A stretch of 30,637 nt of DNA from UBA3907 sp033810155 (GTDB taxonomy: Bacteria; Bacillota; Sulfobacillia; Fermentithermobacillales; Fermentithermobacillaceae): contig JAPXKJ010000013.1 in the NCBI GenBank assembly GCA_033810155.1, positions 1 to 30,637 on the forward strand. Direction: 5' to 3'. Both the position numbers and the translations under genes were made by a program. A model generated the notes under the pieces. That model made no database searches and was not told the DNA's origin. It was given only the letters and a program-made list of their open reading frames with translations. Of this stretch, positions 1 through 9,104 are shown piece by piece. Position 1 is the stretch's first letter, and each line of letters starts with the position of its first letter.

Positions 1-560
1 GAGAAGATCTGTTCTACAGACTAAATGTCATCCCTATCTGGATCCCTCCTCTTAGGAGCAGGAAAGAAGATATTCCTTTACTGGCAGAACATTTCGTAAA
101 TACCATGGCAAGAGAACTTGGCAAACCCGACTTAAGGTTGAGTCAAAATGCCATAGCCAGACTTTTGGACTATGGCTGGCCCGGGAACGTCCGCGAGCTT
201 CAAAACGTGATTCAAAGGGCAGCAATACTCGCCTCGGAAGAAATTGATGCAACGCATCTCGTCATAGAAAGTGTTCCTTCGACATCGGCGTTCCGAGAGT
301 CAGACGCCCACTTAGACCTATCTCGGAGTCTAACAGATGAATCCGAACAAGAAAGGAGCGAATCTCTCTTCTATCTGCCAGATAAACTGCCTGTGGACCT
401 ACCGAAGCTATTGGAAAAAATCGAAGCCTATTACATTGCACAAGCTTCCAAGGTTTACCATTCTTCCAGGCAGATTGGGAGCGCTTTGGGCATATCCCAT
501 ACCACAGCGATAAACAAAATGCGCAAGTTTGGTACGCGTAAAGGCAGCAGAAAAGACTAA
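1..560 (+). CDS. Sigma54-dependent transcriptional activator, C-terminal part (5' end outside window)
   Basis: The reading frame is open from base 3, so the gene begins before the window and about 185 codons are visible. The first residues (EDLFYRLNVIPI followed by PPLR and ED-IPLL) are the end of the AAA+ domain of bacterial enhancer-binding proteins. Next come the helical lid with the WPGNVREL motif and, after an acidic linker, a C-terminal Fis/TyrR-type helix-turn-helix (SSRQIGSALGISHTTAINKM). Proteins of this family bind upstream sites and remodel sigma54 RNA polymerase by ATP hydrolysis. The gene is convergent with the RocR-like activator, 24 bases away. The missing N-terminus prevents naming its signal. 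It could regulate the downstream ornithine operon or an unrelated upstream operon. Confidence 0.9.
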   Translation, partial: EDLFYRLNVIPIWIPPLRSRKEDIPLLAEHFVNTMARELGKPDLRLSQNAIARLLDYGWPGNVRELQNVIQRAAILASEEIDATHLVIESVPSTSAFRESDAHLDLSRSLTDESEQERSESLFYLPDKLPVDLPKLLEKIEAYYIAQASKVYHSSRQIGSALGISHTTAINKMRKFGTRKGSRKD

Positions 561-584
561 GAAAAGAACTGCAGAATAAGTTGT

Positions 585-2033
585 CTAGTTGCGGGTGAGA
601 TTCGAGATCCCATATTTCTTGATCTTGTATTGCAGAGACTGCCGAGAAATACCCAGTAGTCTTGCAGCAGCGGCTACGTTGCCCCCAGTGCTCATGAGCG
701 ATGACTTGATCATGCTCAGTTCAGTGTTATCGACTAGAACTCTGAGTCCATAGTCACTTTCCGACTTCATCACTCCTGCTCTCGCAATTGCCCGTTTGAA
801 ATGATCAGGAAGATCTAACACCGAAACAGGGCTCTTGCCTGTATCCACGATAGCCATCATCGTATTCTTAAGTTCCCGTACGTTTCCAGGCCATCTGTAA
901 TTTAGGAAAAGGTTGATAGTCTCATTTTCAAAAGAAGGAACAGCCTGTCCGGTTGCCATGGCATAGCGATTCGCAAATATGTTTGCCAAAAGTACAATAT
1001 CCTCCCCCCTATCTCTTAGCGGTGGGATTTGAATGACATTGACTGCCACTCGGAAATAAAGGTCCTCGCGAAGATGGTTTGACTCCATGGCATCTAGAGG
1101 ATCATCGCCCAAGGAGGCGATCACCCTAACATCAACTGGAGTAAGAGAGGTGCTACCTACCCGCCGGATCACCTTCTCCTCCAGGACTCTGAGCAACTTT
1201 GCTTGAAGGGCAAGACTCATCGAATCCAATTCGTCCAAGAAAAGTGTGCCTTTTTGGGCTTCTTCAAACAGTCCGGGTTTGTCCAATGCTCCTGTAAACG
1301 CCCCTCGTACCGTTCCGAAAAGAGTGCTCTCTAAAAGGGGTTCTGGTAGAGCAGCACAGTTTACAGCTACGAAACGACAAGAACTCCTGTTGCTTGCGTT
1401 GTGGATGCTTTGAGCAAACACTTCCTTACCTACCCCGGTCTCCCCATAGACTAAAACAGGGTTATCGCCTCTTGAAGCCGCAATTGCCAGTTCCTTCGCA
1501 GCAACAATTGGTTCGCTTGCACCAAGCACATGCTCAAACGAATATATGGTCCCGTTATTCCTAGCAGCCTCCTCTAGTGGAAAAGCCTCACTCATACCAG
1601 ATACCTGGCGAACTGCTTTTGCTAGCTGTTCTACTCTAGAGATTTCCTTGGCAATTTCAACAGCTCCTTGACACCTACCTTCAATCACTATTGGAATGGT
1701 GCTGTTTATGGTTGTCACGCTTTCGCCGTCTAGTGTGTAGTAGGTTTGCACATAGTCGTAGATGGGTTTTTGTGATTCTAGCACCTGTAGGAGCGTACTG
1801 GTCTCCTCTGTCAAGTTAGGGAACACTTCTTGGATAGTCCGTCCTACGACAAACGAGGGGTCCAATCCCTCCAAATTAGCCATAGCAGTATTGTAAAAAA
1901 CAGTCCTTCCTCTGCTATCAACAATGTGTACGCCTTCGTCCATAACTTGAAGAGACACCCTACACAGATCTGAAACCTTCGAGTCCGTACTCGAACCATC
2001 TGAGGATGCAAATGAAAACTCCCGCTTCTTCAT
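585..2033 (-). CDS. RocR-like PAS sigma54 activator, probable regulator of the ornithine operon
   Basis: This is a complete enhancer-binding protein of about 482 residues. An N-terminal PAS domain (roughly 25-130) resembles that of Bacillus RocR, the activator of arginine/ornithine catabolism. The AAA+ domain follows, with Walker A GETGVGKE (about 197-204), the sigma54-contacting GAFTGA loop (about 244-249), Walker B LFLDEL (about 264-269) and WPGNVREL. A Fis-type HTH ends the protein (NVAAAARLLGISRQSLQYKI). I prefer the ATG at 2033 over an upstream in-frame TTG at 2054, because GGAAGGAG lies 11 bases before the ATG. The gene is divergent from ord, and the shared gap holds a sigma54 promoter. 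Family membership is clear; control of the ornithine genes is inferred from the PAS similarity and position. Confidence 0.9.
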   Translation of the reverse strand: MKKREFSFASSDGSSTDSKVSDLCRVSLQVMDEGVHIVDSRGRTVFYNTAMANLEGLDPSFVVGRTIQEVFPNLTEETSTLLQVLESQKPIYDYVQTYYTLDGESVTTINSTIPIVIEGRCQGAVEIAKEISRVEQLAKAVRQVSGMSEAFPLEEAARNNGTIYSFEHVLGASEPIVAAKELAIAASRGDNPVLVYGETGVGKEVFAQSIHNASNRSSCRFVAVNCAALPEPLLESTLFGTVRGAFTGALDKPGLFEEAQKGTLFLDELDSMSLALQAKLLRVLEEKVIRRVGSTSLTPVDVRVIASLGDDPLDAMESNHLREDLYFRVAVNVIQIPPLRDRGEDIVLLANIFANRYAMATGQAVPSFENETINLFLNYRWPGNVRELKNTMMAIVDTGKSPVSVLDLPDHFKRAIARAGVMKSESDYGLRVLVDNTELSMIKSSLMSTGGNVAAAARLLGISRQSLQYKIKKYGISNLTRN

Positions 2034-2068
2034 AGAAGAAACCGCTCCTTCCAAGAAAAGTGCAGATT

Positions 2069-2089
2069 ATCTTGCGCTCAAAGCAAAAT
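2069..2089. promoter_or_regulatory. Candidate upstream activating sequence (imperfect palindrome)
   Basis: The imperfect inverted repeat AT-c-TTGC, 7 bases, GCAA-a-AT lies about 72-92 bases upstream of the -24 element of the ord promoter and 36 bases upstream of the RocR-like start codon. Enhancer-binding proteins usually bind dyads at this kind of distance, so it could serve both the operon and autoregulation. The arms are short and only one copy was seen, so the call is tentative. Confidence 0.35.
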
Positions 2090-2160
2090 ATTCGGCATTA
2101 CCCATACAATTACCTCTTCGTGTTCTTACGACATCCCAGTCAGACTCCATTTTACACAAT

Positions 2161-2177
2161 TGGCACGGATATTGCAT
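2161..2177 (+). promoter_or_regulatory. Sigma54 (-24/-12) promoter of the ornithine operon
   Basis: TGGCAC (2161-2166), five bases, then TTGCAT (2172-2177) matches the sigma54 consensus TGGCAC-N5-TTGCW exactly. The expected transcription start is near 2187, which leaves a leader of about 105 bases before ord. The orientation fits the six-gene ornithine operon, and a sigma54 activator gene is divergent from the same gap. Confidence 0.88.
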
Positions 2178-2292
2178 AACATATCCTGGGGAGAGGAATT
2201 TGAAGGATACTATCGCAACGCGGGGGAAATACTTAGCATAGGTAGGCACAATTCCTCCCCTATAAAGATTATTTGAAAGAGGCGATGCATTC

Positions 2293-3312
2293 GTGGGTAG
2301 AAACGTAAAGACCCTCATCTGGGGGTTTGGCGCGATGGGAAGTGGCATGGCATCAATACTGCTTGAAAAGGGCGGCTATGAATTGGTATCTGTTATAGAT
2401 ACGCACCCGCAAAAAGTGGGAAAAGATGTCGGGGAACTCTTAGGTAGAGCGCCTTTAGGTGTAAAGGTAACAGGGGATCACCTAGAGGCATTTGGGAGTC
2501 ATCCAGATGTTGCCTTAATAGCTACTTCATCTTTTGTTGAAGAAGTATCCCCCCAAATAGAATTCGCACTGGAAAACGATGCAAACGTAATCACCATTGC
2601 AGAAGAGATGTCATATCCATGGATAGACTCCAAAGAAATCGCCGAGAGGCTAGATGCCTTGGCTCTGAACCGAGGAAAAACGGTCTTGGGCACTGGCATA
2701 AACCCTGGTTTCGTGCTCGATACCCTAGTCGTATCCTTATCCGGAGTGTGCAAAAAGGTAAGACATATCCATGCAAAACGCGTAAATGATCTGGCTCCAT
2801 TTGGGCCAACGGTCATGCGTACCCAAGGCGTAGGCACAACTCCTGAGGAATTTGAACAAGGGATACGTTCGGGCAATATCGTGGGGCATATCGGCTTCAG
2901 GCAATCGATCATGCTGATCGCAAAGGCGCTAGGGTGGACTATTGAAGACATAGTCGAAGAAAGGCAACCCATAATCACCAACGTACGGCGCAAAACCAAC
3001 TACGTAGATGTCACACCAGGCAACGTGGCAGGTTGTAGGCACACAGCAAGAGCATACTCTTGCGGACGCGAAGTCATATTTCTTGAACATCCCCAGCAGG
3101 TATGCCCAGAAGCTGAAGGAGTCAGGACAGGCGATTATGTCGTAATCGACGGAGAACCCCCTGTCAACTTGACAATTGAGCCTGAGATTCCTGGAGGAAT
3201 AGGCACAATGGCTATGGCTGTTAACATGATCCCGCTAGTGATAGATGCTCCTCCAGGGCTCCTTACTATGATCGATTTACCGATTCCAAGGTTTATCTCA
3301 AATGCTATTTAA
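2293..3312 (+). CDS. ord: 2,4-diaminopentanoate dehydrogenase
   Basis: This protein of 339 residues has an N-terminal Rossmann fold (GFGAMGSGMA, glycines at 11, 13 and 16). It resembles the dihydrodipicolinate-reductase-like family that contains clostridial Ord. Ord oxidatively deaminates 2,4-diaminopentanoate to 2-amino-4-ketopentanoate with NAD(P)+, after the OraSE mutase step. The start is GTG at 2293, preceded by GAAAGAGGCG; a nearby ATG at 2285 is out of frame. It is the first gene of the operon, ahead of ortA, the order known from Clostridium sticklandii-type clusters. The assignment rests on family resemblance plus the flanking ort and ora genes. Confidence 0.88.
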   Translation: MGRNVKTLIWGFGAMGSGMASILLEKGGYELVSVIDTHPQKVGKDVGELLGRAPLGVKVTGDHLEAFGSHPDVALIATSSFVEEVSPQIEFALENDANVITIAEEMSYPWIDSKEIAERLDALALNRGKTVLGTGINPGFVLDTLVVSLSGVCKKVRHIHAKRVNDLAPFGPTVMRTQGVGTTPEEFEQGIRSGNIVGHIGFRQSIMLIAKALGWTIEDIVEERQPIITNVRRKTNYVDVTPGNVAGCRHTARAYSCGREVIFLEHPQQVCPEAEGVRTGDYVVIDGEPPVNLTIEPEIPGGIGTMAMAVNMIPLVIDAPPGLLTMIDLPIPRFISNAI

Positions 3313-3325
3313 CGAGGTGTTAAAG

Positions 3326-3631
3326 ATGAGTGACAAATGTAAAAAAGATGACTGGGTTGAGATTCACTACGTAGTCCTTGAGGCCTGTGAACGTACAGGG
3401 GACATCCCTGAGGACACCCGGAAAGTACCCCTTGAGTGTTGGATAAAGGGCTGGGCAGAAAAAGAAGGTACCGTGGGAGAAGAAGTGACAATAAAGACTC
3501 CTGCGAATCGATACGTCAAGGGAACTCTGACTAGAATCAATCCAGAGTATACTCACACGTTCGGACCATGTGCCTCGGAGCTTTCCGCAATTGGGCAAGA
3601 GCTTAGAGCTACGTTGAAGGAGGGGAAATGA
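3326..3631 (+). CDS. ortA: 2-amino-4-ketopentanoate thiolase, alpha subunit
   Basis: This small protein of about 101 residues has the size and position of OrtA, the small subunit of the thiolase that cleaves 2-amino-4-ketopentanoate with CoA to alanine and acetyl-CoA. Conserved-looking parts include the DWVEIHYVVLE start and the tail with TFGPCASEL-IGQELR. I chose ATG 3326, with GAGGTG upstream, over an earlier in-frame codon at 3302 that overlaps the end of ord. It ends one base before the ortB start, which suggests translational coupling. Confidence 0.88.
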   Translation: MSDKCKKDDWVEIHYVVLEACERTGDIPEDTRKVPLECWIKGWAEKEGTVGEEVTIKTPANRYVKGTLTRINPEYTHTFGPCASELSAIGQELRATLKEGK

Positions 3632-3632
3632 C

Positions 3633-5051
3633 TTGGCAAAAGACACATCCTACGACGCAGTAATGGAGCGCAGGGCTGAAATAATGTCGAGAGCCCTCGG
3701 GCTCAACTACGATGAATTCATAATATCTGACATAGCCTTCGATTATGAGGGGATGATGGCAAAAGCAGGCTATTCTCTAGAAGAAGTAAGGCAGATCCAA
3801 TCCGACTCAGGTGTTGGAAACACACCTTTGTTGGAGCTAAGGAACATAACAGATCTCGTTAGAAAAACCTCAAAAAGGGGTTTTGGCGCCAGGATACTCA
3901 TAAAGGACGAGGCTGCTAACCCGTCTGGGAGTTTCAAAGATAGGAGAGCCAGCGTATCAATTCACCACGCAAAGAAACTTGGCTATCCTGGAGTTCTAGC
4001 TGCCACAAGCGGCAACTATGGAGCAGCGGTGGCATCTCAAGCGGCAATGAAAAACCTAGGTTGCATAATAGTTCAAGAAGTCTTTGATTCTCGTCATGTA
4101 GGTCAGCCAGAGATCATAGAAAAATCTAGGAAATGCGAAGCATACGGCGCAGAAGTTGTTCAGCTTACTGTTGGCCCTGAGCTATTCTATGTGTCTTTGA
4201 TACTTCTGGAGGAAACCGGATATTTCAATGCATCGTTGTATAGTCCCTTCGGAATCTCAGGCGTAGAAACGCTAGGATATGAACTCGTAGAGCAGATAAG
4301 GGCGACATACGGTAAAGACCCGGCGTACATTGTGGTGACCCACGCAGGCGGTGGAAATGTCACTGGCACTGCAAGAGGTGCCTTGAAAGCAGGGGCGAAA
4401 AACAGCACTATCATAGGTGCAAGCGTAGACCTCTCAGGTCTGCATATGGCATCTGACAATGACTTTAACAAGAAATCTTTCACCACAGGGCATACAGGAT
4501 TTGGGGTACCTTTTGCCACCTGGCCTGATAGGACTGATGTGCCGAAGAACGCAGCAAGACCCCTTAGATACCTAGACAGGTACGTCACGGTAACTCAAGG
4601 TGAGGTGTTTTATGTTACAGAAGCCCTTGCCCAAGTTGAAGGCATGGAGAGAGGACCTGCGGGAAATACTTCCTTAGCTGCTGCCATCGCCTTAGCAAGA
4701 GAGCTTCCCGAAGACGAGATCGTGGTAGTCCAAGAAACAGAGTACACAGGGGCGGGAAAACACCCTTGGGCACAATTGGATTTTGCCAAGCAAAACGGAA
4801 TTACGGTGAAACGTGGTGCCCCTAAAGAGAACAAGCCTGGAACAACCATAGTGATTCCTCAGGATTTCTCCCAAATCACCGCCACGGAAATGGATCTCAA
4901 TAGGATGCGAAGGTCTTACATTAGAAACGCTTTGGAAAGAAACAAAGTGAAACACGTTGCCGAGGAGGATATACGATTTCTGGCAGAAGATACCAAAACC
5001 GACCCTGATTTTGTGACATCAGTTATAAGAGACTTGGGAGTGAGATTTTGA
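3633..5051 (+). CDS. ortB: 2-amino-4-ketopentanoate thiolase, beta subunit (PLP-dependent)
   Basis: This protein of 472 residues is a fold-type II PLP enzyme of the threonine-synthase-like group. The expected Schiff-base lysine is K102 in NPSGSFKDRRA, and the substrate/phosphate loops are ATSGNYGAA and a glycine-rich HAGGGN segment. OrtB is the catalytic subunit of the CoA-dependent thiolysis that makes alanine and acetyl-CoA, and it needs OrtA. The start is TTG 3633, with a strong AAGGAGGGG eight bases upstream. The stop overlaps the oraS start codon (TGATG), which couples translation. Confidence 0.92.
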   Translation: MAKDTSYDAVMERRAEIMSRALGLNYDEFIISDIAFDYEGMMAKAGYSLEEVRQIQSDSGVGNTPLLELRNITDLVRKTSKRGFGARILIKDEAANPSGSFKDRRASVSIHHAKKLGYPGVLAATSGNYGAAVASQAAMKNLGCIIVQEVFDSRHVGQPEIIEKSRKCEAYGAEVVQLTVGPELFYVSLILLEETGYFNASLYSPFGISGVETLGYELVEQIRATYGKDPAYIVVTHAGGGNVTGTARGALKAGAKNSTIIGASVDLSGLHMASDNDFNKKSFTTGHTGFGVPFATWPDRTDVPKNAARPLRYLDRYVTVTQGEVFYVTEALAQVEGMERGPAGNTSLAAAIALARELPEDEIVVVQETEYTGAGKHPWAQLDFAKQNGITVKRGAPKENKPGTTIVIPQDFSQITATEMDLNRMRRSYIRNALERNKVKHVAEEDIRFLAEDTKTDPDFVTSVIRDLGVRF

Positions 5052-5413
5052 TGCAAAGACAAAGTGATTTTGACAAACGTAGGGAACATTTGTCCAAATT
5101 GACAGACGATGAGTTAAAGGAAAGATTCTGGACATTAGCCCGCGAGATCGTAGAACCTTTATATGATCTAGCCTACACCCACACCTCACCTTCAATAGAA
5201 AGATCCGTCCTTCTTCGGATGGGGTTTTCTAGTTTGGAAGCTCAGGCAATAGTATCTGGCGCAGAGAAAAGAAAACTCCTTGGAAAAGGAGTCGGCAATC
5301 TAGTGCTCCAATATGCTAACCTCAAAAATGCGGATTACATCTCAGCAGGTAAAGAACTAGCCGATAACAAGGGCTGGGATGAACTTCAACAGACGCTGGG
5401 AGGTAATGATTGA
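5051..5413 (+). CDS. oraS: D-ornithine 4,5-aminomutase, small subunit
   Basis: About 120 residues, matching the usual size of OraS. OraS is the small partner of OraE in the adenosylcobalamin- and PLP-dependent enzyme that moves the 5-amino group of D-ornithine to C4, giving 2,4-diaminopentanoate. The protein is charged and helical, with no catalytic motif of its own visible. I chose ATG 5051, which overlaps the ortB stop by one base; a TTG three bases earlier is the alternative. It sits directly before oraE, as in characterised clusters. Confidence 0.9.
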   Translation: MQRQSDFDKRREHLSKLTDDELKERFWTLAREIVEPLYDLAYTHTSPSIERSVLLRMGFSSLEAQAIVSGAEKRKLLGKGVGNLVLQYANLKNADYISAGKELADNKGWDELQQTLGGND

Positions 5414-5415
5414 CC

Positions 5416-7674
5416 ATGCAAGTAAACAACACACCTAACCAAAAGGATCCCGGTCTGAATCCCAACGAAAAACTTGATGTAAGAGAAATCCTCAGAGACT
5501 TAAGCAATTACAGGCCTAAACGTTCAGGATGGACCTGGCGAAAACCCGAACCGGGCCAAAAACTTGGGCCTTTTGAATACAAGCAAACTTCGGCTCCACT
5601 AAGTCGTTGTGTGCCTCTACCCGCAGCCAAGTATTTTGACGGAGTAGACCCACAACCGGATTGCGTGATAACTACAGAGATAGCTTCGGGTCGTTTCGAA
5701 GACGACTTGCGTCGCATGCGAATGGCAGCCTGGCATGGTGCAGATCATATAATGGTCATTCGCACTACAGGGCAAAGCCACATAGATGGTCTTTTGGAGG
5801 GCACCCCAGAGGGGGTAGGTGGGATCCCTGTAACCAGAAAACAGGTAAGAGCTAGCCGCAAGGCGCTAGACCTAATTGAAGATGAAGTAGGCAGACCAAT
5901 CAACTTCCATTCGTATATATCTGGCGTAGCAGGTCCAGAGATAGCGGTCATGTTTGCCGAAGAAGGAGTAAATGGCGCTCACCAAGATCCTCAATACAAC
6001 GTCCTTTACAGGAACATCAATATGCTGAGATCTTTTGTAGATGCCGCTGCAGCGAAAAAGATTATGGCTTCGTGCGGCATGCTTCAGATTGACGGAGCCC
6101 ACAACGCAAATGCAACAGCAAGAGAGGCATGGAAAGTCATGCCCGAACTCTTGGTCCAACATGCTATAAACTGCGTCTTCTCCGAGATGGTGGGCATGAA
6201 GAAGGAGAACATAGCTCTTTCGTCAGTTCCACCAACAGCGCCCCCGGCACCTGCTTTATCGTACGACCTCCCCTACGCTGTATGCCTGAGATGGCTCTTT
6301 TCTGACTACAAGATAAGGGCACAACAGAACACAAGATATATCGAATCCGATTCCAGAGAAGCCACCGTAACTCACGTTCTGAACCTACTTGTATCGCGCC
6401 TTACTTCTGCAGACGTCCAAAGCACCATTACGCCGGATGAGGGAAGAAATGTACCATGGCATTACAATAACGTAGCAGCGGTAGAAACAGCTAAGCAAGC
6501 CCTTGTGGGAATGGACGGTCTTAAGGACATGTTGGAGTTCCGAAAAGATGGGCCTCTTTTTAACCAGGTTAGAGAAATTGCAGAAAGAGCGGTCCTCTTC
6601 TTAGAAGAAATAAAGGAAAAGGGTTACTTCAATGCAGTGCACGAAGGCTTTTTCGTCGATTCGGGTCTTTATCCTGAAAGAAACGGCGATGGAATTTCAA
6701 GAGACCCCAATGGTGGAATTGCGGCGGGAAGCATAGTCAAAAGAGATAAGGATTACATGGCGCCTGTGTGTGAGCACTTCGGATACAATAACTTGCCGGA
6801 AGGTATCTCCAAACCCTGTGATCTCGTATCAGGTTGTACGTTCTGCAATAGAGATAAGATCGTTTATATTGATGAACTAGATCCTGAAGATAACGTCGAA
6901 GTGAGACTGAGGAAAGCAGATCAAGATCTGCCCGAAAACATGATAAAACCCGAGGTTCAATGGAAGGGTGATGGCTATATAACTCTTACCGTGTTCCTTC
7001 CCGAAAGAGAGGAAATCGCAGAATACGCGTCGTTAGAGATAGCCAAGAAACTAGGACTTCTTGAACCTGAGGTTATCCACAAAAGGGTCATACACCCGTC
7101 AGAAGGCACCCTCATCGAACTCAAGGGAATAGTCCCTTTCGCAATAGATAAAAGTACCTTGGAGATACCTGAAAAACCCATGCTTCTTTCTGAAGATGAG
7201 ATACGAAGGTATATCTCAGAAAACCCTATGAAGGTCGTATGCGGCACAGTAGGCGAAGACGAGCACTCAGTAGGTATGCGAGAAATTATAGACATAAAAC
7301 ACGGCGGGATTGAAGGATTTGGCATAAAAGCTGTTTACCTAGGCACATCCGTTCCAGTTGAAAAAATGGTCGATGCTGCTATCGAAGAAGACGCCGACGC
7401 CATCCTTATATCCACCATAATTAGCCACGCCGATGTACATCGGAAAAACATGGAGCGATTGGCTCAAATCTGCGAAGAAAAGGGCGTAAGGAACAAGTTT
7501 ATCCTCGTTGCAGGAGGTACTCAGGTCACAAACGATCTCGCCCTAGAAGCAGGTCTGGATGCAGGGTTTGGGCGCGGAACTAAGGGCATCCACGTAGCTT
7601 CATTCTTAGTAGAAAAGAAAAGAGAGTTGGGGTCAAACACCCATAGCGAAGGGACCACCTCAAATGGAAATTGA
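5416..7674 (+). CDS. oraE: D-ornithine 4,5-aminomutase, large subunit (B12 and PLP)
   Basis: This is the large catalytic subunit, about 752 residues. An N-terminal TIM-barrel region is followed by a C-terminal B12-binding Rossmann domain with the base-off motif DEHSVG (D615, H617, G620, counted from ATG 5416). H617 is the predicted cobalt ligand. A lysine 11 residues later, K628 in DIKHGG, matches the spacing of the PLP-anchoring lysine known in Clostridium sticklandii OraE. A TTG at 5410 overlapping the oraS stop is an alternative start, and GGGAGGT at 5398-5404 could serve either. The 3' end overlaps the mutL-like gene by 11 bases. Confidence 0.95.
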   Translation: MQVNNTPNQKDPGLNPNEKLDVREILRDLSNYRPKRSGWTWRKPEPGQKLGPFEYKQTSAPLSRCVPLPAAKYFDGVDPQPDCVITTEIASGRFEDDLRRMRMAAWHGADHIMVIRTTGQSHIDGLLEGTPEGVGGIPVTRKQVRASRKALDLIEDEVGRPINFHSYISGVAGPEIAVMFAEEGVNGAHQDPQYNVLYRNINMLRSFVDAAAAKKIMASCGMLQIDGAHNANATAREAWKVMPELLVQHAINCVFSEMVGMKKENIALSSVPPTAPPAPALSYDLPYAVCLRWLFSDYKIRAQQNTRYIESDSREATVTHVLNLLVSRLTSADVQSTITPDEGRNVPWHYNNVAAVETAKQALVGMDGLKDMLEFRKDGPLFNQVREIAERAVLFLEEIKEKGYFNAVHEGFFVDSGLYPERNGDGISRDPNGGIAAGSIVKRDKDYMAPVCEHFGYNNLPEGISKPCDLVSGCTFCNRDKIVYIDELDPEDNVEVRLRKADQDLPENMIKPEVQWKGDGYITLTVFLPEREEIAEYASLEIAKKLGLLEPEVIHKRVIHPSEGTLIELKGIVPFAIDKSTLEIPEKPMLLSEDEIRRYISENPMKVVCGTVGEDEHSVGMREIIDIKHGGIEGFGIKAVYLGTSVPVEKMVDAAIEEDADAILISTIISHADVHRKNMERLAQICEEKGVRNKFILVAGGTQVTNDLALEAGLDAGFGRGTKGIHVASFLVEKKRELGSNTHSEGTTSNGN

Positions 7675-9025
7675 TGTTCTGGTAGCCGAGATAGGCAGCA
7701 CTACAACTGTTGTGAATGCTTTTGACCTTGCCCAGGGAGCGACACGCTTCCTTGGGCAGGGTTTGTCCGCTACTATGATGGATCCTACAGACATCACCGT
7801 AGCCTTACACGCAGCTATAGACGATCTCTCATCGAACTTGGGCATTAACAGCATAAAGTGGGGTTCTATGATGGCAACATCTAGTGCAGCCGGAGGACTC
7901 TCCATGACAGTGCACGGACTAGTCTACGATATGACTGTAAAGGCAGCAAAAGAAGCCGCCCTCGGGGCAGGCGCGGTGCTAAAGATGGTAACCGCCGGCG
8001 AAATGACCCCTGACGACATTGAAGAACTCAAACAGATCCGACCGAAAATCATAATGCTCGCAGGTGGAGTAGACTATGGAGAAAAGCAAACTGCAATCAG
8101 AAATGCTCAGATGATAGCCGAATCCGGGCTGAAAACACCTGTCATATACGCGGGAAATATTGCAGCTCGGCGCGAGGTAGAAAAGACGCTAACCAAAGCA
8201 GGAATAAAGACCTACATCGTCGACAACGTATACCCGAGAGTCGACGAGCTTTCAGTAGAGCCTGCAAGAAAGGTGATTCAACAAGTGTTCGAAGAGCACA
8301 TAGTCACGGCGCCCGGTATGGACCGAATCCGAACCATGGTAGACGGACCTATAATGCCTACACCCGGAGCAGTGATGGAAGCTGCTCAGCTTTTGTGGAA
8401 CACTTTCGGAGACCTCTGCGTAGTTGATGTAGGCGGTGCGACCACTGACGTACACTCGGTGGCGAAAGGAAGCCCTGAGATACAAGCGATACTTGAAAGC
8501 CCAGAACCCTTCGCGAAAAGAACTGTCGAAGGTGACCTTGGAATCCATGTCAACGCAAAACATCTGGTTAGCCTGGTCAAAGATAGGATCGATGCTGATC
8601 TAGGGTTTGCCTCAGAAGAGGTGTTGAATCATCTTGAAGTCATACCGAAAGAGGGCAGGCAAGTAAGGCTTGTGTCATATTTGAGAGATCTCGCGTGCAA
8701 AGTCGCTTTCAGACGCCATGTAGGATCTATCAAGTATCTTTATGGGCCGCAAGGCAGAATAATGGTCGCGTCTGGAAAGGACCTTTCGAGTGTAAGGACG
8801 ATAATCGGAACAGGGGGACCTTTAACCCGGTTGCCAGGAGGCGAAGAATCGCTGACAGGACTGATAGGACAGGGAAGCGGTCGCGAGCTCTATCCAAAAG
8901 CTGCGAAAATCGTTCTGGATAAAGACTACATTATGGCATCTTGTGGCATATTGAGCAAACGCTATCCGGATGAGGCCACTGATTTGCTGCTTAGCAGTTT
9001 TGGTCAAGTTCAATATATGCGCTAG
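7664..9025 (+). CDS. MutL/GlmL-like ASKHA ATPase, probable reactivase of the aminomutase
   Basis: This protein of 453 residues belongs to the GlmL/MutL family of actin-like ATPases found beside B12-dependent carbon-skeleton and amino mutases. ASKHA phosphate loops are visible at AEIGSTTT (8-15) and VVDVGGATTDV (253-263). Homologues are thought to release damaged cobalamin from the mutase. A MutL-like gene is also part of the C. sticklandii ornithine cluster, so its client here is most likely OraSE. It could also serve the mutase-like protein encoded at 17145-18854. Its start overlaps oraE, and the operon ends after it. Confidence 0.85.
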   Translation: MEIDVLVAEIGSTTTVVNAFDLAQGATRFLGQGLSATMMDPTDITVALHAAIDDLSSNLGINSIKWGSMMATSSAAGGLSMTVHGLVYDMTVKAAKEAALGAGAVLKMVTAGEMTPDDIEELKQIRPKIIMLAGGVDYGEKQTAIRNAQMIAESGLKTPVIYAGNIAARREVEKTLTKAGIKTYIVDNVYPRVDELSVEPARKVIQQVFEEHIVTAPGMDRIRTMVDGPIMPTPGAVMEAAQLLWNTFGDLCVVDVGGATTDVHSVAKGSPEIQAILESPEPFAKRTVEGDLGIHVNAKHLVSLVKDRIDADLGFASEEVLNHLEVIPKEGRQVRLVSYLRDLACKVAFRRHVGSIKYLYGPQGRIMVASGKDLSSVRTIIGTGGPLTRLPGGEESLTGLIGQGSGRELYPKAAKIVLDKDYIMASCGILSKRYPDEATDLLLSSFGQVQYMR

Positions 9026-9043
9026 CCTTTCTTGCTCAGAAGA

Positions 9044-9083
9044 GTTTACTAGCAATGGTACACCCTTACCATTGCTAGTAAAC
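9044..9083. terminator. Perfect 17-bp hairpin between convergent operons
   Basis: GTTTACTAGCAATGGTA (9044-9060) and its exact complement (9067-9083) surround a six-base loop. The hairpin lies 19 bases after the mutL-like stop and 22 bases before the end of the convergent murI. It is therefore well placed as a bidirectional terminator. Neither side has a clear T-run, so classic intrinsic termination is uncertain. Confidence 0.6.
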
Positions 9084-9104
9084 AAACTGCTAAAACGCTC
9101 TTAC

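Noticed and set aside
2499..2999. Long antisense frame inside ord
   Set aside because: It lies wholly within a well-supported gene and has no family features.
5410..5415. TTG start for oraE overlapping the oraS stop
   Set aside because: Possible, since the Shine-Dalgarno fits it, but the ATG six bases later is preferred; the difference is only two residues.
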